Assembly: GCA_902826775.1 (NCBI GenBank)
Contig: CADEHE010000008.1
Span: forward strand, 124,001 to 188,000
Direction: 5' to 3'
DNA length: 64,000 nucleotides
Source: an uncultured Pseudomonadota bacterium
GTDB lineage: Bacteria > Pseudomonadota > Gammaproteobacteria > Burkholderiales > JALYOK01
The notes beneath the pieces were generated by a model. The model did no database searches. It was not told where the DNA came from and saw only the letters and a program-made list of their open reading frames with translations. The translations under genes and the position numbers were made by a program. Below, piece by piece: positions 29,386 to 37,719 of the stretch (position 1 is the stretch's first letter; each line of letters begins with the position of its first letter).

Positions 29386-29760
29386 GCGTTCTCCTTACCC
29401 TATGTAATCGCGTCTCACAAAGACCTTGCATTTTACGCTGCCCGTCTAGCGCTTGCAAAGCCAGGTCAGCTTCTCGTAAGGTCGTCAACGACGCTTGCCT
29501 GCTGCTAACGCCTAAATCACAAAGCGCGTTGACGCTTGCGCGCGCGGCGACCCGGTCATCATGTGAAATTGTGTGACCTCGGCATCGCCTTTTGGCAGAC
29601 GATGCTGGCACATTACAGGCTAAAAGCGTTACGTCAGAAAGGCAAAGGGGAGTTGCGGTGCCGCTGCCTATAGGCTGGCAAGTGCTTGATTCCTGTGCTA
29701 ACATCGTTGCCAAGTTAATTATTCTCCACGTCAACAGTCAATTTGCCAGCCGCTGCGGCG
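29386..29760. other. Intergenic region, divergent promoters expected
   Basis: 375 bp between the cytochrome c gene (minus) and the small unknown gene (plus). Weak open frames on both strands lack ribosome sites and family similarity. No convincing promoter, operator or hairpin was found by eye. Confidence 0.5.
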
Positions 29761-30015
29761 ATGTCAGAAGAATACATATCCGAACTCGAAAAGCAGTATC
29801 CGCGCATCATGAACGAGTTGCTCTCGCGCTGGGGTTCACCTCGGTTCGAGCCTTACGCCAATCAGCTCATCATCGATGAGCGCGGCGGCCGCAAAGGCTT
29901 TTCACCCGAGGTGATCGCCGAACTGCTGTTCCTCTACGCGCTGGACATGTTCGCGCGCGAGTTCGATACGCAGCAAGCGTTTGTGCCCTACGTCAATCCC
30001 GTCTATCGCAAGTAA
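29761..30015 (+). CDS. Small conserved-looking protein of unknown function
   Basis: 84 residues from the ATG at 29761. Acidic N-terminal helix (SEEYISELEKQYPRIMNELL), then LIIDERGGRKGFSPEVIAELLFLYALDMFARE and a tail FVPYVNPVYRK; rich in charged and aromatic residues, no signal peptide, so cytoplasmic. I do not recognise the family. No clear ribosome site is seen, which lowers certainty; a TTG at 29743 is the alternative start. It ends 33 bp before the glutathione transferase gene in the same direction and may be co-transcribed with it. Confidence 0.55.
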   Translation: MSEEYISELEKQYPRIMNELLSRWGSPRFEPYANQLIIDERGGRKGFSPEVIAELLFLYALDMFAREFDTQQAFVPYVNPVYRK

Positions 30016-30048
30016 ACTACGCACTCCTTTAGCGTAAAGGCGTGCGCG

Positions 30049-30669
30049 ATGATCGAGCTGTACACGTGGAACACTTCCAATGGGCGCAAGGCTTCCATCA
30101 TGCTCGAGGAACTGGGGGTTACATACAACGTTCATCCAATAAATATCGGAAAGGACGAGCAATTCTCCCTTGAGTATAGGAAGACCAATCCGAACTCCAA
30201 AATTCCTGCCTTAGTGGACAGTGAAGGTCCCGATGGCCAGCCTATTGTCGTTTTTGAGTCCGGCGCCATACTCATCTACCTCGCCGAGAAATACGGGCGC
30301 CTCTTGCCGAGCGCGCCCCGCAGCCGCTATGAGGTGCTGCAATGGCTCATGTGGCAGATGGGTGGGGTGGGACCGATGTTCGGTCAAGTGCACCACTTCT
30401 TACGCGCTGCGCCGGAGCCGGTGCCCTATGCCATCGAGCGCTACTCGAAAGAGTGTAGACGCCTTTACGGCGTGCTCGACGAGCGGCTGCATGGCCGTGA
30501 GTTCGTCGTTGATGACTATTCGATCGCGGACATCGCCATCTTTCCGTGGGTCGCTCGCTATGACTGGCAAAAGATTGACTTGGCTGCGTTCCCGAATGTG
30601 AAGCGCTGGTTTGAACGTATCAGTGCGCGGCCGGCTGTGCAGCGCGGTTTGAACGTGCCAAAGACCTAA
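30049..30669 (+). CDS. Glutathione S-transferase, YfcG/YghU-like
   Basis: 206 residues. N-terminal thioredoxin fold: TWNTSNGRKASIMLEE holds the active-site region, NPNSKIPALVD has the cis-proline, and FESGAILIYLAEK binds the glutathione gamma-glutamyl part. The C-terminal helical domain contains YSIADIAIFPWVARY, the N-capping box. The start resembles the nu-class enzymes YfcG and YghU, which act as disulfide-bond reductases. Cytoplasmic. Substrate is not predictable. Confidence 0.9.
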   Translation: MIELYTWNTSNGRKASIMLEELGVTYNVHPINIGKDEQFSLEYRKTNPNSKIPALVDSEGPDGQPIVVFESGAILIYLAEKYGRLLPSAPRSRYEVLQWLMWQMGGVGPMFGQVHHFLRAAPEPVPYAIERYSKECRRLYGVLDERLHGREFVVDDYSIADIAIFPWVARYDWQKIDLAAFPNVKRWFERISARPAVQRGLNVPKT

Positions 30670-30851
30670 TTGGAGATCGCGTGCATCAACCAACGCGTAC
30701 TTCGATTGGCTTTGCGTCGGCATGAAGTATCAGCGCTTTGCCATAACTTCACTGCTTACCGCCCGGCGCGCCCGCTACGCTGCGTTACATGAATAGTTCT
30801 GATTCTTTCGCAGCTCGAATTTCGATATAGATTCAGTCTCTCGGAGGCCCT

Positions 30852-32483
30852 TTGCTCAGCTCCATAACCTCAAAGCGTCTCGTCGTCGGCGCCGCCATCT
30901 GTGTCACTGCGCTCGGGATATTCGCGCAGCAACTAAATTCGTGGCAGCGCTACGCGCCGGACGGCAGCGACCTCAACGTCGACCTGGAACATCCCGACGC
31001 GTTGATCCGTTCCGCTCACCTCGCGCGCTTGCCGCGAGATTTGCTGGCGCAGCCGTTGTTTAAAGATTTGCTGGACGAGGACTTTGTCTTTTACTACGAG
31101 CACAACGCTGATCGGCTCGGGTTGGTGGGGGCATTGCGCCGCATTGCGTACGAGCACGAACTGCAATGGCCCGACCGGTTGGTCGCCGAAGTTCTGGATG
31201 AACCCGCCGAAGTCGCGCTCTGGCGAGATGACAAAGGCGCGCTGCGGCACTTCTCGCTACTCCTCCGCAGAAATCCGCTAGAAAAAGTGATCGAGCAGGC
31301 CGCTAGCGTAGCGCTCAAGGACAAGCAACTTAAACTCGCCGGCACACTGCGCGTAGGTAGCGACTCTGTCAACGTGCTTAGCTTGGAGTACGCTCCGCGG
31401 CGCGCGCTACTCCTCGCGTCGCGCGGCGAGCGGCTGGTTATCTTGTCCGCGCCAGGCATGCTCATCGACGCCCAAGGCGCAATCAAAGAAGCGGCGGCTG
31501 CGGCGGTGTCGAATTGGCTGGCGATGGATTCCTCAAGTGCGGCTTTCCCGCGCCAGGCGCGCGATACGCCCCCAGTACGCGACGGGCATCAAGTACTGAT
31601 TGGGGCCAATACCTTATCGCTCGGCTACCAGCACTTCTTCCCTAGCTTTGAAGCAATGCGCTTCGACTTTGGTGCGCAAAGTTTCTCCACGTACGTGCGG
31701 TTGGCTGCCCAACAACCAGGACAGGACCGGCCGAACGGCGCTCCAGTGTGGCAGGCGCTGCCTGCCGGTGCAGCGGCTTGCGCACTGCTGCCGGTCGACT
31801 GGCATGAAGCTGGCGAGCAGCTACGCGACGATTTGAGCGGGCCGGCCGGCGGTCCGCAGCAGTTCGACACATTGGTCGCACAAGCCGATGGCGCAGCAGC
31901 CGCATGCTGGTACCGCGAAGGGCGCCTGGCCACGCCATTGTTCGTCGCGCGCTTGCGCAGCGAACCCAGTGCTGAGCTAGCGGCGCAGCTCGGTAAAGTT
32001 TTCATGTGGAGCATACCGAAGGCGGGCGGGGACGTCGCACAAACGCGCAGCAAAGAAGTCGCGACTTGGACGCGCGAGGCGCAACTCGCACCACGCGCGA
32101 AAGACGACGAAGGGGCCAAAACTAAAGTCGCGTTTGCGCTTGCAAAACAGTACGTGCTGTTCTCGCCGGATGCGCGCTTAGTCGAGCGCGCCATCGCGGC
32201 GATCGAGCTGCGCTACCCCAATGTTCACGAAACGTTGCCGCAAGCAGCCCGCAGCAACGCGCTGGCGACCATTCACCCAAAGGCGCTGGCTGCCATGGTC
32301 AAGCGCGAGGCCGAGCAGACCTTGCGCGATGAGCCGGTACTTGCCCAAGCCATTACGCGCCAACTGAGCCCGCGGCTGGACAAGTTCGCTAAGCAACCGG
32401 CAGTCGCGCTCGTGGCGACGCCACCAAGCGTGGCAGAAGCGGCGTGGGTGCCGGTTGAGTGGATTGCGCTGCAGAGCAGATGA
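30852..32483 (+). CDS. yfaA: DUF2138 protein, first gene of macroglobulin operon (YfaA-like)
   Basis: 543 residues from a TTG at 30852 with GGAGG four bases before it. An N-terminal hydrophobic segment (residues 8-26) acts as a signal or anchor, and the rest is probably periplasmic. The region DLNVDLEHPDALIRSAHLAR, PRDLLAQPLFKDLLDEDFVF and FYYEHNADRLGLVGALRR match my memory of DUF2138 (E. coli YfaA). Its function is unknown. It overlaps the next gene by 4 nt (ATGA). Its role is inferred to be with the alpha-2-macroglobulin two genes downstream, since the order is kept between distant proteobacteria. Confidence 0.82.
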   Translation: MLSSITSKRLVVGAAICVTALGIFAQQLNSWQRYAPDGSDLNVDLEHPDALIRSAHLARLPRDLLAQPLFKDLLDEDFVFYYEHNADRLGLVGALRRIAYEHELQWPDRLVAEVLDEPAEVALWRDDKGALRHFSLLLRRNPLEKVIEQAASVALKDKQLKLAGTLRVGSDSVNVLSLEYAPRRALLLASRGERLVILSAPGMLIDAQGAIKEAAAAAVSNWLAMDSSSAAFPRQARDTPPVRDGHQVLIGANTLSLGYQHFFPSFEAMRFDFGAQSFSTYVRLAAQQPGQDRPNGAPVWQALPAGAAACALLPVDWHEAGEQLRDDLSGPAGGPQQFDTLVAQADGAAAACWYREGRLATPLFVARLRSEPSAELAAQLGKVFMWSIPKAGGDVAQTRSKEVATWTREAQLAPRAKDDEGAKTKVAFALAKQYVLFSPDARLVERAIAAIELRYPNVHETLPQAARSNALATIHPKALAAMVKREAEQTLRDEPVLAQAITRQLSPRLDKFAKQPAVALVATPPSVAEAAWVPVEWIALQSR

Positions 32484-33181
32484 CACGCCGCAAGACACTA
32501 CGCGCATTGAGCGTGGCGCTGGGGGGCGTGATTATCGGCCAGGCGAGTTTGCGCCCGACGCCAGTGCTTGCCCTACAACCGTCTGCGCTGCCCGAGTTGG
32601 GCGTCGCACGCTTGGATCGAGAGCAATCGCGGCGGTTCCGCGCGTGGATGGTGCGTCTGGTGCGGGTGCAGTTCCAACAAGGCCCGACTCCGCGTTGGCA
32701 GCATCGCGACTGCGCAGGCTTGGTACGCTTCACCGTCGCCGAGGCATTGCGCGAGCATGACGACAAATGGCGCCGCGCCAACGGCTTGCATGGCGGCCAC
32801 ATTGCCAGCTTGCCGCCCGACTTGCGCTTGACGCCTGCCCAGCAGCAGTTGCGTCACCGCTGGCGTCTGGCCGATGGTTCCACATCGGCCTACGTCGGAG
32901 CGCTGGAGATGGTTCAGGAGAACAGTGTCTTCGTCGGCAAAGACATCAATCTGGCGCAGCCGGGCGATCTGCTGTTTTTCGATCAAGGCGATGATCAGCA
33001 CCTCATGGTCTGGATGGGCGATCACATTGCCTATCACACTGGAACGGTGGCGCCCGACGACACCGGCATGCGCGCAGTCACCCTGCGCGAGTTACTCGAC
33101 TGGAAGGACACACGTTGGCAACCGATTGCATACAACTCCAACTACATCGGCGTGTTTCGTTTAGGGTTCTTGACGCGATGA
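32480..33181 (+). CDS. yfaT: DUF1175 protein, NlpC/P60-like (YfaT-like)
   Basis: 233 residues. The N-terminus has two arginines (MTRRKTLRAL) and a hydrophobic stretch, so it is exported, perhaps by Tat, though the motif is imperfect. The core shows the cysteine peptidase-like elements of the NlpC/P60 fold: HRDCAGLVRF with the candidate Cys nucleophile, GDLLFFDQGDDQHLMVWMGD with the candidate His, and a late YNSNYIGVFRLG. DUF1175 is known as a companion of YfaS-type macroglobulins. Activity is not shown for the family. It overlaps both neighbours by 4 nt. Confidence 0.85.
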   Translation: MTRRKTLRALSVALGGVIIGQASLRPTPVLALQPSALPELGVARLDREQSRRFRAWMVRLVRVQFQQGPTPRWQHRDCAGLVRFTVAEALREHDDKWRRANGLHGGHIASLPPDLRLTPAQQQLRHRWRLADGSTSAYVGALEMVQENSVFVGKDINLAQPGDLLFFDQGDDQHLMVWMGDHIAYHTGTVAPDDTGMRAVTLRELLDWKDTRWQPIAYNSNYIGVFRLGFLTR

Positions 33182-36100
33182 GAACAATGTCCGTGGAAAT
33201 GCTGGCTTACTGCCGCAAGGTGTTTGTGGTCTGTGCGCTTGCTCTCGTGTCGCATGCTTCGGCGCAAACCTATGAGGTTGGCGCGGGCGAACCTTTCTTC
33301 CTGCTGAGTGACGCCAGCTATGGCACGCAGCAGAATGCGTTCGTGCGTTTGGAGGTGCCGCTGGGCTCGGCGGTGTACCAATTCGGCGGCGTTGATGTGC
33401 GTATTTATCGCGTGCCGAAACCGCTGGAATTTTTGCAGAAGCAAAAGAATCCGCATCGCGCGACCGCGGCCAACAAAGCTAAACCTGAGGGTCTGTCCAA
33501 CGCACTCGCTAAGCTTTGGGACGATTGGGCGCGCGAATCGCGCAGCGATTGGCGCCGACTATTCTCGCCAGAGGCGCGCCGTGCAGTGACCGGATCCGCG
33601 CCCGAGTTGCGCGCCCGCCCGGGGCTACGCACGGGCACCGACTATCGGGCGCAACCTCAATTTGAACCCTTGGCTGGTTACGATTTGGTGGACCAATTCC
33701 GCTATCCGGTGGCTGAAGCTGAACCGATCAAGGCCCCGCCGAACCTCAATTTGCCGGGCAGCAGCAGTGACTTCATCCAACCCACTCCCGGCAATGTATT
33801 GGTGCCCCTCGGCAAGCGCGCGGCCGGATTGTATTTGGTGGAAGCGATGCTGGGCGGCTACCGTGCGACGACATTGGTGTTTGTTTCAGACACCATGGCA
33901 ATCACCAAAATCGCCGGCGACCAGTTGGTAGTTTGGGCGGTGGAACGCGCATCGGGGGATGCTGTCTCCCAGACCAAAGTGCTTTGGAGCGACGGTGTCG
34001 GCGTGCTGCAATCCGGCGCCACCAATGCGCAAGGACTCATTACTCTCACGCGCGATAGTCCCGAGCACACCTACGTTTTTGGCGAAGACGCCGCCGGCGG
34101 CGTGTTCGTCACGGAGAATTTCTACTACGACAGCGAAATCTACAACACCAAGCTTTACGCCGTCACCGACCGCCCGTTGTATCGCCCCGGCGACGAAGTG
34201 CGGGTGAAGTTTATCGGACGTGAATTTCAAAGCGCGCGGATGTCCTCTGCAATCAAAGCCGGGACCATTGCGCTGCAGGTGCTCGATCCAGCCGGGTTCC
34301 CCGTAGCCACGCAGAGTTTCAAGATAAGCCCGGAGCGCGGCACGGACACCAGCTTTCGTTTGCCCGCGAACGCGGCTCTCGGCGGCTACCAACTGCGGTT
34401 TACTTATGCCGGCGATGCGTACAACGCGGCGTTTCGTGTGGCGGAGTATCAGAAGCCGCATTTCGAAATAACCGTGGTTACCGACAAATCCGAGTTCAAG
34501 ACTGGCGAAGCCATCCGCGGGCATTTACAGCTGGCGTATCCGGATGGCAAGCCTGTCAAAGAAGCAAGCGTCAATTTAAACGTGCGCGCGCAAAAACTAA
34601 CCATGGTCGAAGGCAACATGGATTTCATCGGCCAGTTCCCGGTGCAGATTGAATCGGAGACGCTGTCGAGCGACGAACAGGGCCGCGCGGCTTTTGTGCT
34701 ACCGGCCGCGCAAGACCCATCACGCTACATCTTGAATGTGTTCGCCACCGATCAAGCAGCCTATCGCGTTAAGGCGACGAAAGAAATCTTGATTGAGCGC
34801 GGTGTTGCGCTCTATCGGGTCCGCGCGGACCGGCAATTCAGTTCCCCAAAACAGGAGATTGTGTTTTCGTTAGCCCCAGATGCTGGCGCTTCGGGGGATG
34901 CCGCCGCCGCCGAAAGCTGGGAGTGGCTACGGCTGGAAGATCGCGTGCGGCAGTCGGGCAAAGTAACGCGTAAGGACGGCTTCGAATTGTCTTTTGAGCA
35001 ATCCGGTTCTTACTCCATTTTTGTGAAAGATGCGCATGGCAATGTGCTGGGCGGCACCACGCACTGGGTTTCTGGTGCGGGTGTGAAAGTCGCAGCTGGC
35101 TCGATCGAGATCGTATTCGACAAGCCGCGTTATCGCATCGGCGAGATGGCCGAAGCGCTGATCAGCTTCCCCGAAGAAGTCAAGCAGGCGTTACTTTCCC
35201 TGGAGCGTGACAAAGTGGAAGCGACTCACTTGCTTTCCGCTTCGGGCGGTTGGATCGAAACGACGCAAGTGGCGCCGGCGCAGTGGCGCGCGCGATTGCG
35301 CGTGCAAGACGGCTACGGACCCAATATAACGCTCTCGGTCGCTTACGTTAAGAACGGCGAGTACGCCTTCCAAAACGCCGGACTGTTGGTGGATGAGCCG
35401 CGCGTAGAGATCGCGATGAAAGCGGACAAAGCGGTTTACAAGCCGGGCGAAAAGGTGCAAGTCGCCTTGGACGCGACGCTGCAAGGAAAACCGGTGGCCG
35501 CCGTAGTCACCGTCAGCGTTGTCGACGAGATGATTTACGTGCTGCAACCGGAAATCGCGCCGAACATCTTTGATTTTTTCTTTCATCCGCGCCGCAACAA
35601 CGTGCGCACCGTCGCCTCCCAGAGTTTTATCAGCTACGACTTGGCCACTGGCGCGGCTGCGGGCGCGCCGGCGCGGCGCAACGTCAATGAGCGCCGGGTC
35701 AAGCTGCTCGAGCGGCCGCGCCGCGACAACATCGACACAGCCTATTGGAATCCGGCGCTCACCACCGACGCTAACGGGAAGGCGGCTTTCACGTTCACCA
35801 TGCCCGATGGGCTGACGCGCTGGCGCATGACGGCGCGCGCGGTGCTGGCGCCGACCGGTCAAGTCGGTCAGCAAACGGCGTACGTGCGTTCGGACAAAGC
35901 GCTTTATGCGAAATGGACCAGCCCGAATTGGCTGCGCCCCGGCGATCAACCGAACGCTAGCTTGGCGATCTTCAATCAACTTAGTCAGCCTCAGCCAATC
36001 GAAGTGCGCGCCGGCAAAACGACAAAACGTTTGACCGCAGCGCCCGGGGCGAACTTCTTGCTGTTGCCCATGACAGAGGTGAGCGCCGGCGCGGTAGGCG

Positions 36101-37719
36101 ATAGCGTAAGTGTTGCCGTGATGAGCAAAGGCGCGGTGGTTGATCAGCTCAACGTTTCGCTGCGGAAGGTCGCTGCCGATTGGCGCGCTCCCCAAACCAA
36201 GGTGGTGCCGCTTAGCGGCGCGGCCACACCGCTCACGTTGCCGCGCGATGCGAGCAATGTGCGGGTGCGCGTCGTTTCTGGTGCGGGAGCGCACTTCTAT
36301 CGGCTGGTCGACGATCTGGTGGATTATCCCTACGGATGTGTGGAGCAGACCGCCAGCCGCTTAATTCCGTTGGCCATCGCCTATCAAAACTTTGCCCCGG
36401 GCGATGAGATCTTGCTCTGGAAGTTGTCACATCAATTGTCCACGCAGCGCGTGCGCTTAGCGCAAATGGCCGGCCCGAACGCGCATTTCGGTTGGTGGCG
36501 CGACATGAGCGAGAACGCATTTTTGACGGCGTACGCTTACTACGCGGATTGGCATGCCGCGCGCGCTCTTAAGCTGGAGCTACCAAGCGATCACTGGCAG
36601 CGCCCGCTCAACCTCTACACTGCGCAAGCTGCGCAACATACCCGCTTGCAGCGCGCGCTGATGTTGGCGTGGTTGAAAGAACTCGATCAGCCGGTGACGG
36701 CGATGACCGCCGGACTGCTGGAGGATTTTCCGACGCAGACTAGCCCATACGAGGCACGCCCCGCGGAAAGCGACCCCGAAAACAGCGTCGTATTGGCCAG
36801 CGACGGCGGGCTCGCTAATGCTTTGGCGATCGTGTTGGCGGTGCATTCCGCGCGCGAGCTCGGCGCGCCAGTGCCAGCGAAAGTCTCTGCCGCGCTGGAA
36901 ACGGCGAAGCGCACACTGGCCGCCCATTCGCATCTGCCGATGGCGAGCGCAGTGCTGGCGCTAACCAATGGCATCCTGGAGAGCGAACTCGTGCGCGTCT
37001 TGGGCGCGGCGCAAGCAGAGCATGCCACCATTGATCGCGCGGTGACGCTTGGTTTGGTGCATGGCGCGCTTACTAAGCCCGCCAGCCTGTCGCCGCTGCC
37101 GGCACCCAAGTACGGTGATGTGTGGCGCAAATTCACCACGCTGTCAGGGCAAACCGAGTACCGCCCGCGTGTGGGTTTGATCCCCAAGGCTCTGACGCTG
37201 GAGGCGGCGCCGCCGGCGGGTACGGTCGCGATCGTGCGCTACGAGAGCAGCGAGAAAACACAAAGCACCTTGCCGGTGTCGATCGAGCGGCGTTTCTATC
37301 GTGTGCGCAAAGGCAGAGACAACAACTTCACGCTTGAAGCCATTGGTGGAACCGAGGCATTCATGACCGACGGACTGTATCTCGATGAGATCAAGCTCAA
37401 GGCGGCGAAACCGCAACAATTTGGCATGGTGGAGGCGCCGTTGCCGCCGGGAGCAAGCGTCGAGTCCACAACTTGGGGCATCAACATTGCTGGCGCGGGC
37501 GGTGAAACCGAGGCGCTACCGCGCGCGACAGCCGAGGCGACGACGTTTGGCTATGGCGTGCCGATCGAAACCTTGCGTGCGGAAAGCGTCGTGCGTCATC
37601 TGGTGCGGTTCGCACAAACCGGCCGGTTCAAGTTGCCGCCCGCCAGATACTATGGAATGTACTCGCCGATGAATAAGGCAGTTCAAGATATGTCAGCCAA
37701 TACTGTCGAAGTACGTTAG
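33178..37719 (+). CDS. yfaS: Bacterial alpha-2-macroglobulin with thioester (YfaS/MagD-like)
   Basis: 1513 residues from the ATG at 33178, which overlaps the previous stop. A signal peptide ends near SHASA (about residue 25); no lipobox is seen. MG domains follow, with TDRPLYRPGDEVRVKFIG about residue 330, and the A2M family block YWNPALTTDANGKAAFTF about 856. The thioester motif is intact: YPYGCVEQTASR with Cys1054 and Gln1057. The last 300 residues hold the thioester helical domain and receptor-binding-like end. Bacterial macroglobulins act in the periplasm, where cleavage by a protease exposes the thioester and traps the attacker. It sits third in a six-gene operon rather than next to pbpC, so it belongs to the YfaS/MagD group, not YfhM. 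Confidence 0.9.
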   Translation: MRTMSVEMLAYCRKVFVVCALALVSHASAQTYEVGAGEPFFLLSDASYGTQQNAFVRLEVPLGSAVYQFGGVDVRIYRVPKPLEFLQKQKNPHRATAANKAKPEGLSNALAKLWDDWARESRSDWRRLFSPEARRAVTGSAPELRARPGLRTGTDYRAQPQFEPLAGYDLVDQFRYPVAEAEPIKAPPNLNLPGSSSDFIQPTPGNVLVPLGKRAAGLYLVEAMLGGYRATTLVFVSDTMAITKIAGDQLVVWAVERASGDAVSQTKVLWSDGVGVLQSGATNAQGLITLTRDSPEHTYVFGEDAAGGVFVTENFYYDSEIYNTKLYAVTDRPLYRPGDEVRVKFIGREFQSARMSSAIKAGTIALQVLDPAGFPVATQSFKISPERGTDTSFRLPANAALGGYQLRFTYAGDAYNAAFRVAEYQKPHFEITVVTDKSEFKTGEAIRGHLQLAYPDGKPVKEASVNLNVRAQKLTMVEGNMDFIGQFPVQIESETLSSDEQGRAAFVLPAAQDPSRYILNVFATDQAAYRVKATKEILIERGVALYRVRADRQFSSPKQEIVFSLAPDAGASGDAAAAESWEWLRLEDRVRQSGKVTRKDGFELSFEQSGSYSIFVKDAHGNVLGGTTHWVSGAGVKVAAGSIEIVFDKPRYRIGEMAEALISFPEEVKQALLSLERDKVEATHLLSASGGWIETTQVAPAQWRARLRVQDGYGPNITLSVAYVKNGEYAFQNAGLLVDEPRVEIAMKADKAVYKPGEKVQVALDATLQGKPVAAVVTVSVVDEMIYVLQPEIAPNIFDFFFHPRRNNVRTVASQSFISYDLATGAAAGAPARRNVNERRVKLLERPRRDNIDTAYWNPALTTDANGKAAFTFTMPDGLTRWRMTARAVLAPTGQVGQQTAYVRSDKALYAKWTSPNWLRPGDQPNASLAIFNQLSQPQPIEVRAGKTTKRLTAAPGANFLLLPMTEVSAGAVGDSVSVAVMSKGAVVDQLNVSLRKVAADWRAPQTKVVPLSGAATPLTLPRDASNVRVRVVSGAGAHFYRLVDDLVDYPYGCVEQTASRLIPLAIAYQNFAPGDEILLWKLSHQLSTQRVRLAQMAGPNAHFGWWRDMSENAFLTAYAYYADWHAARALKLELPSDHWQRPLNLYTAQAAQHTRLQRALMLAWLKELDQPVTAMTAGLLEDFPTQTSPYEARPAESDPENSVVLASDGGLANALAIVLAVHSARELGAPVPAKVSAALETAKRTLAAHSHLPMASAVLALTNGILESELVRVLGAAQAEHATIDRAVTLGLVHGALTKPASLSPLPAPKYGDVWRKFTTLSGQTEYRPRVGLIPKALTLEAAPPAGTVAIVRYESSEKTQSTLPVSIERRFYRVRKGRDNNFTLEAIGGTEAFMTDGLYLDEIKLKAAKPQQFGMVEAPLPPGASVESTTWGINIAGAGGETEALPRATAEATTFGYGVPIETLRAESVVRHLVRFAQTGRFKLPPARYYGMYSPMNKAVQDMSANTVEVR

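Noticed and set aside
35191..36294. 367-codon minus-strand open frame inside the macroglobulin gene
   Set aside because: Arg- and His-rich composition typical of an antisense shadow, and the plus-strand gene has the thioester and MG motifs.
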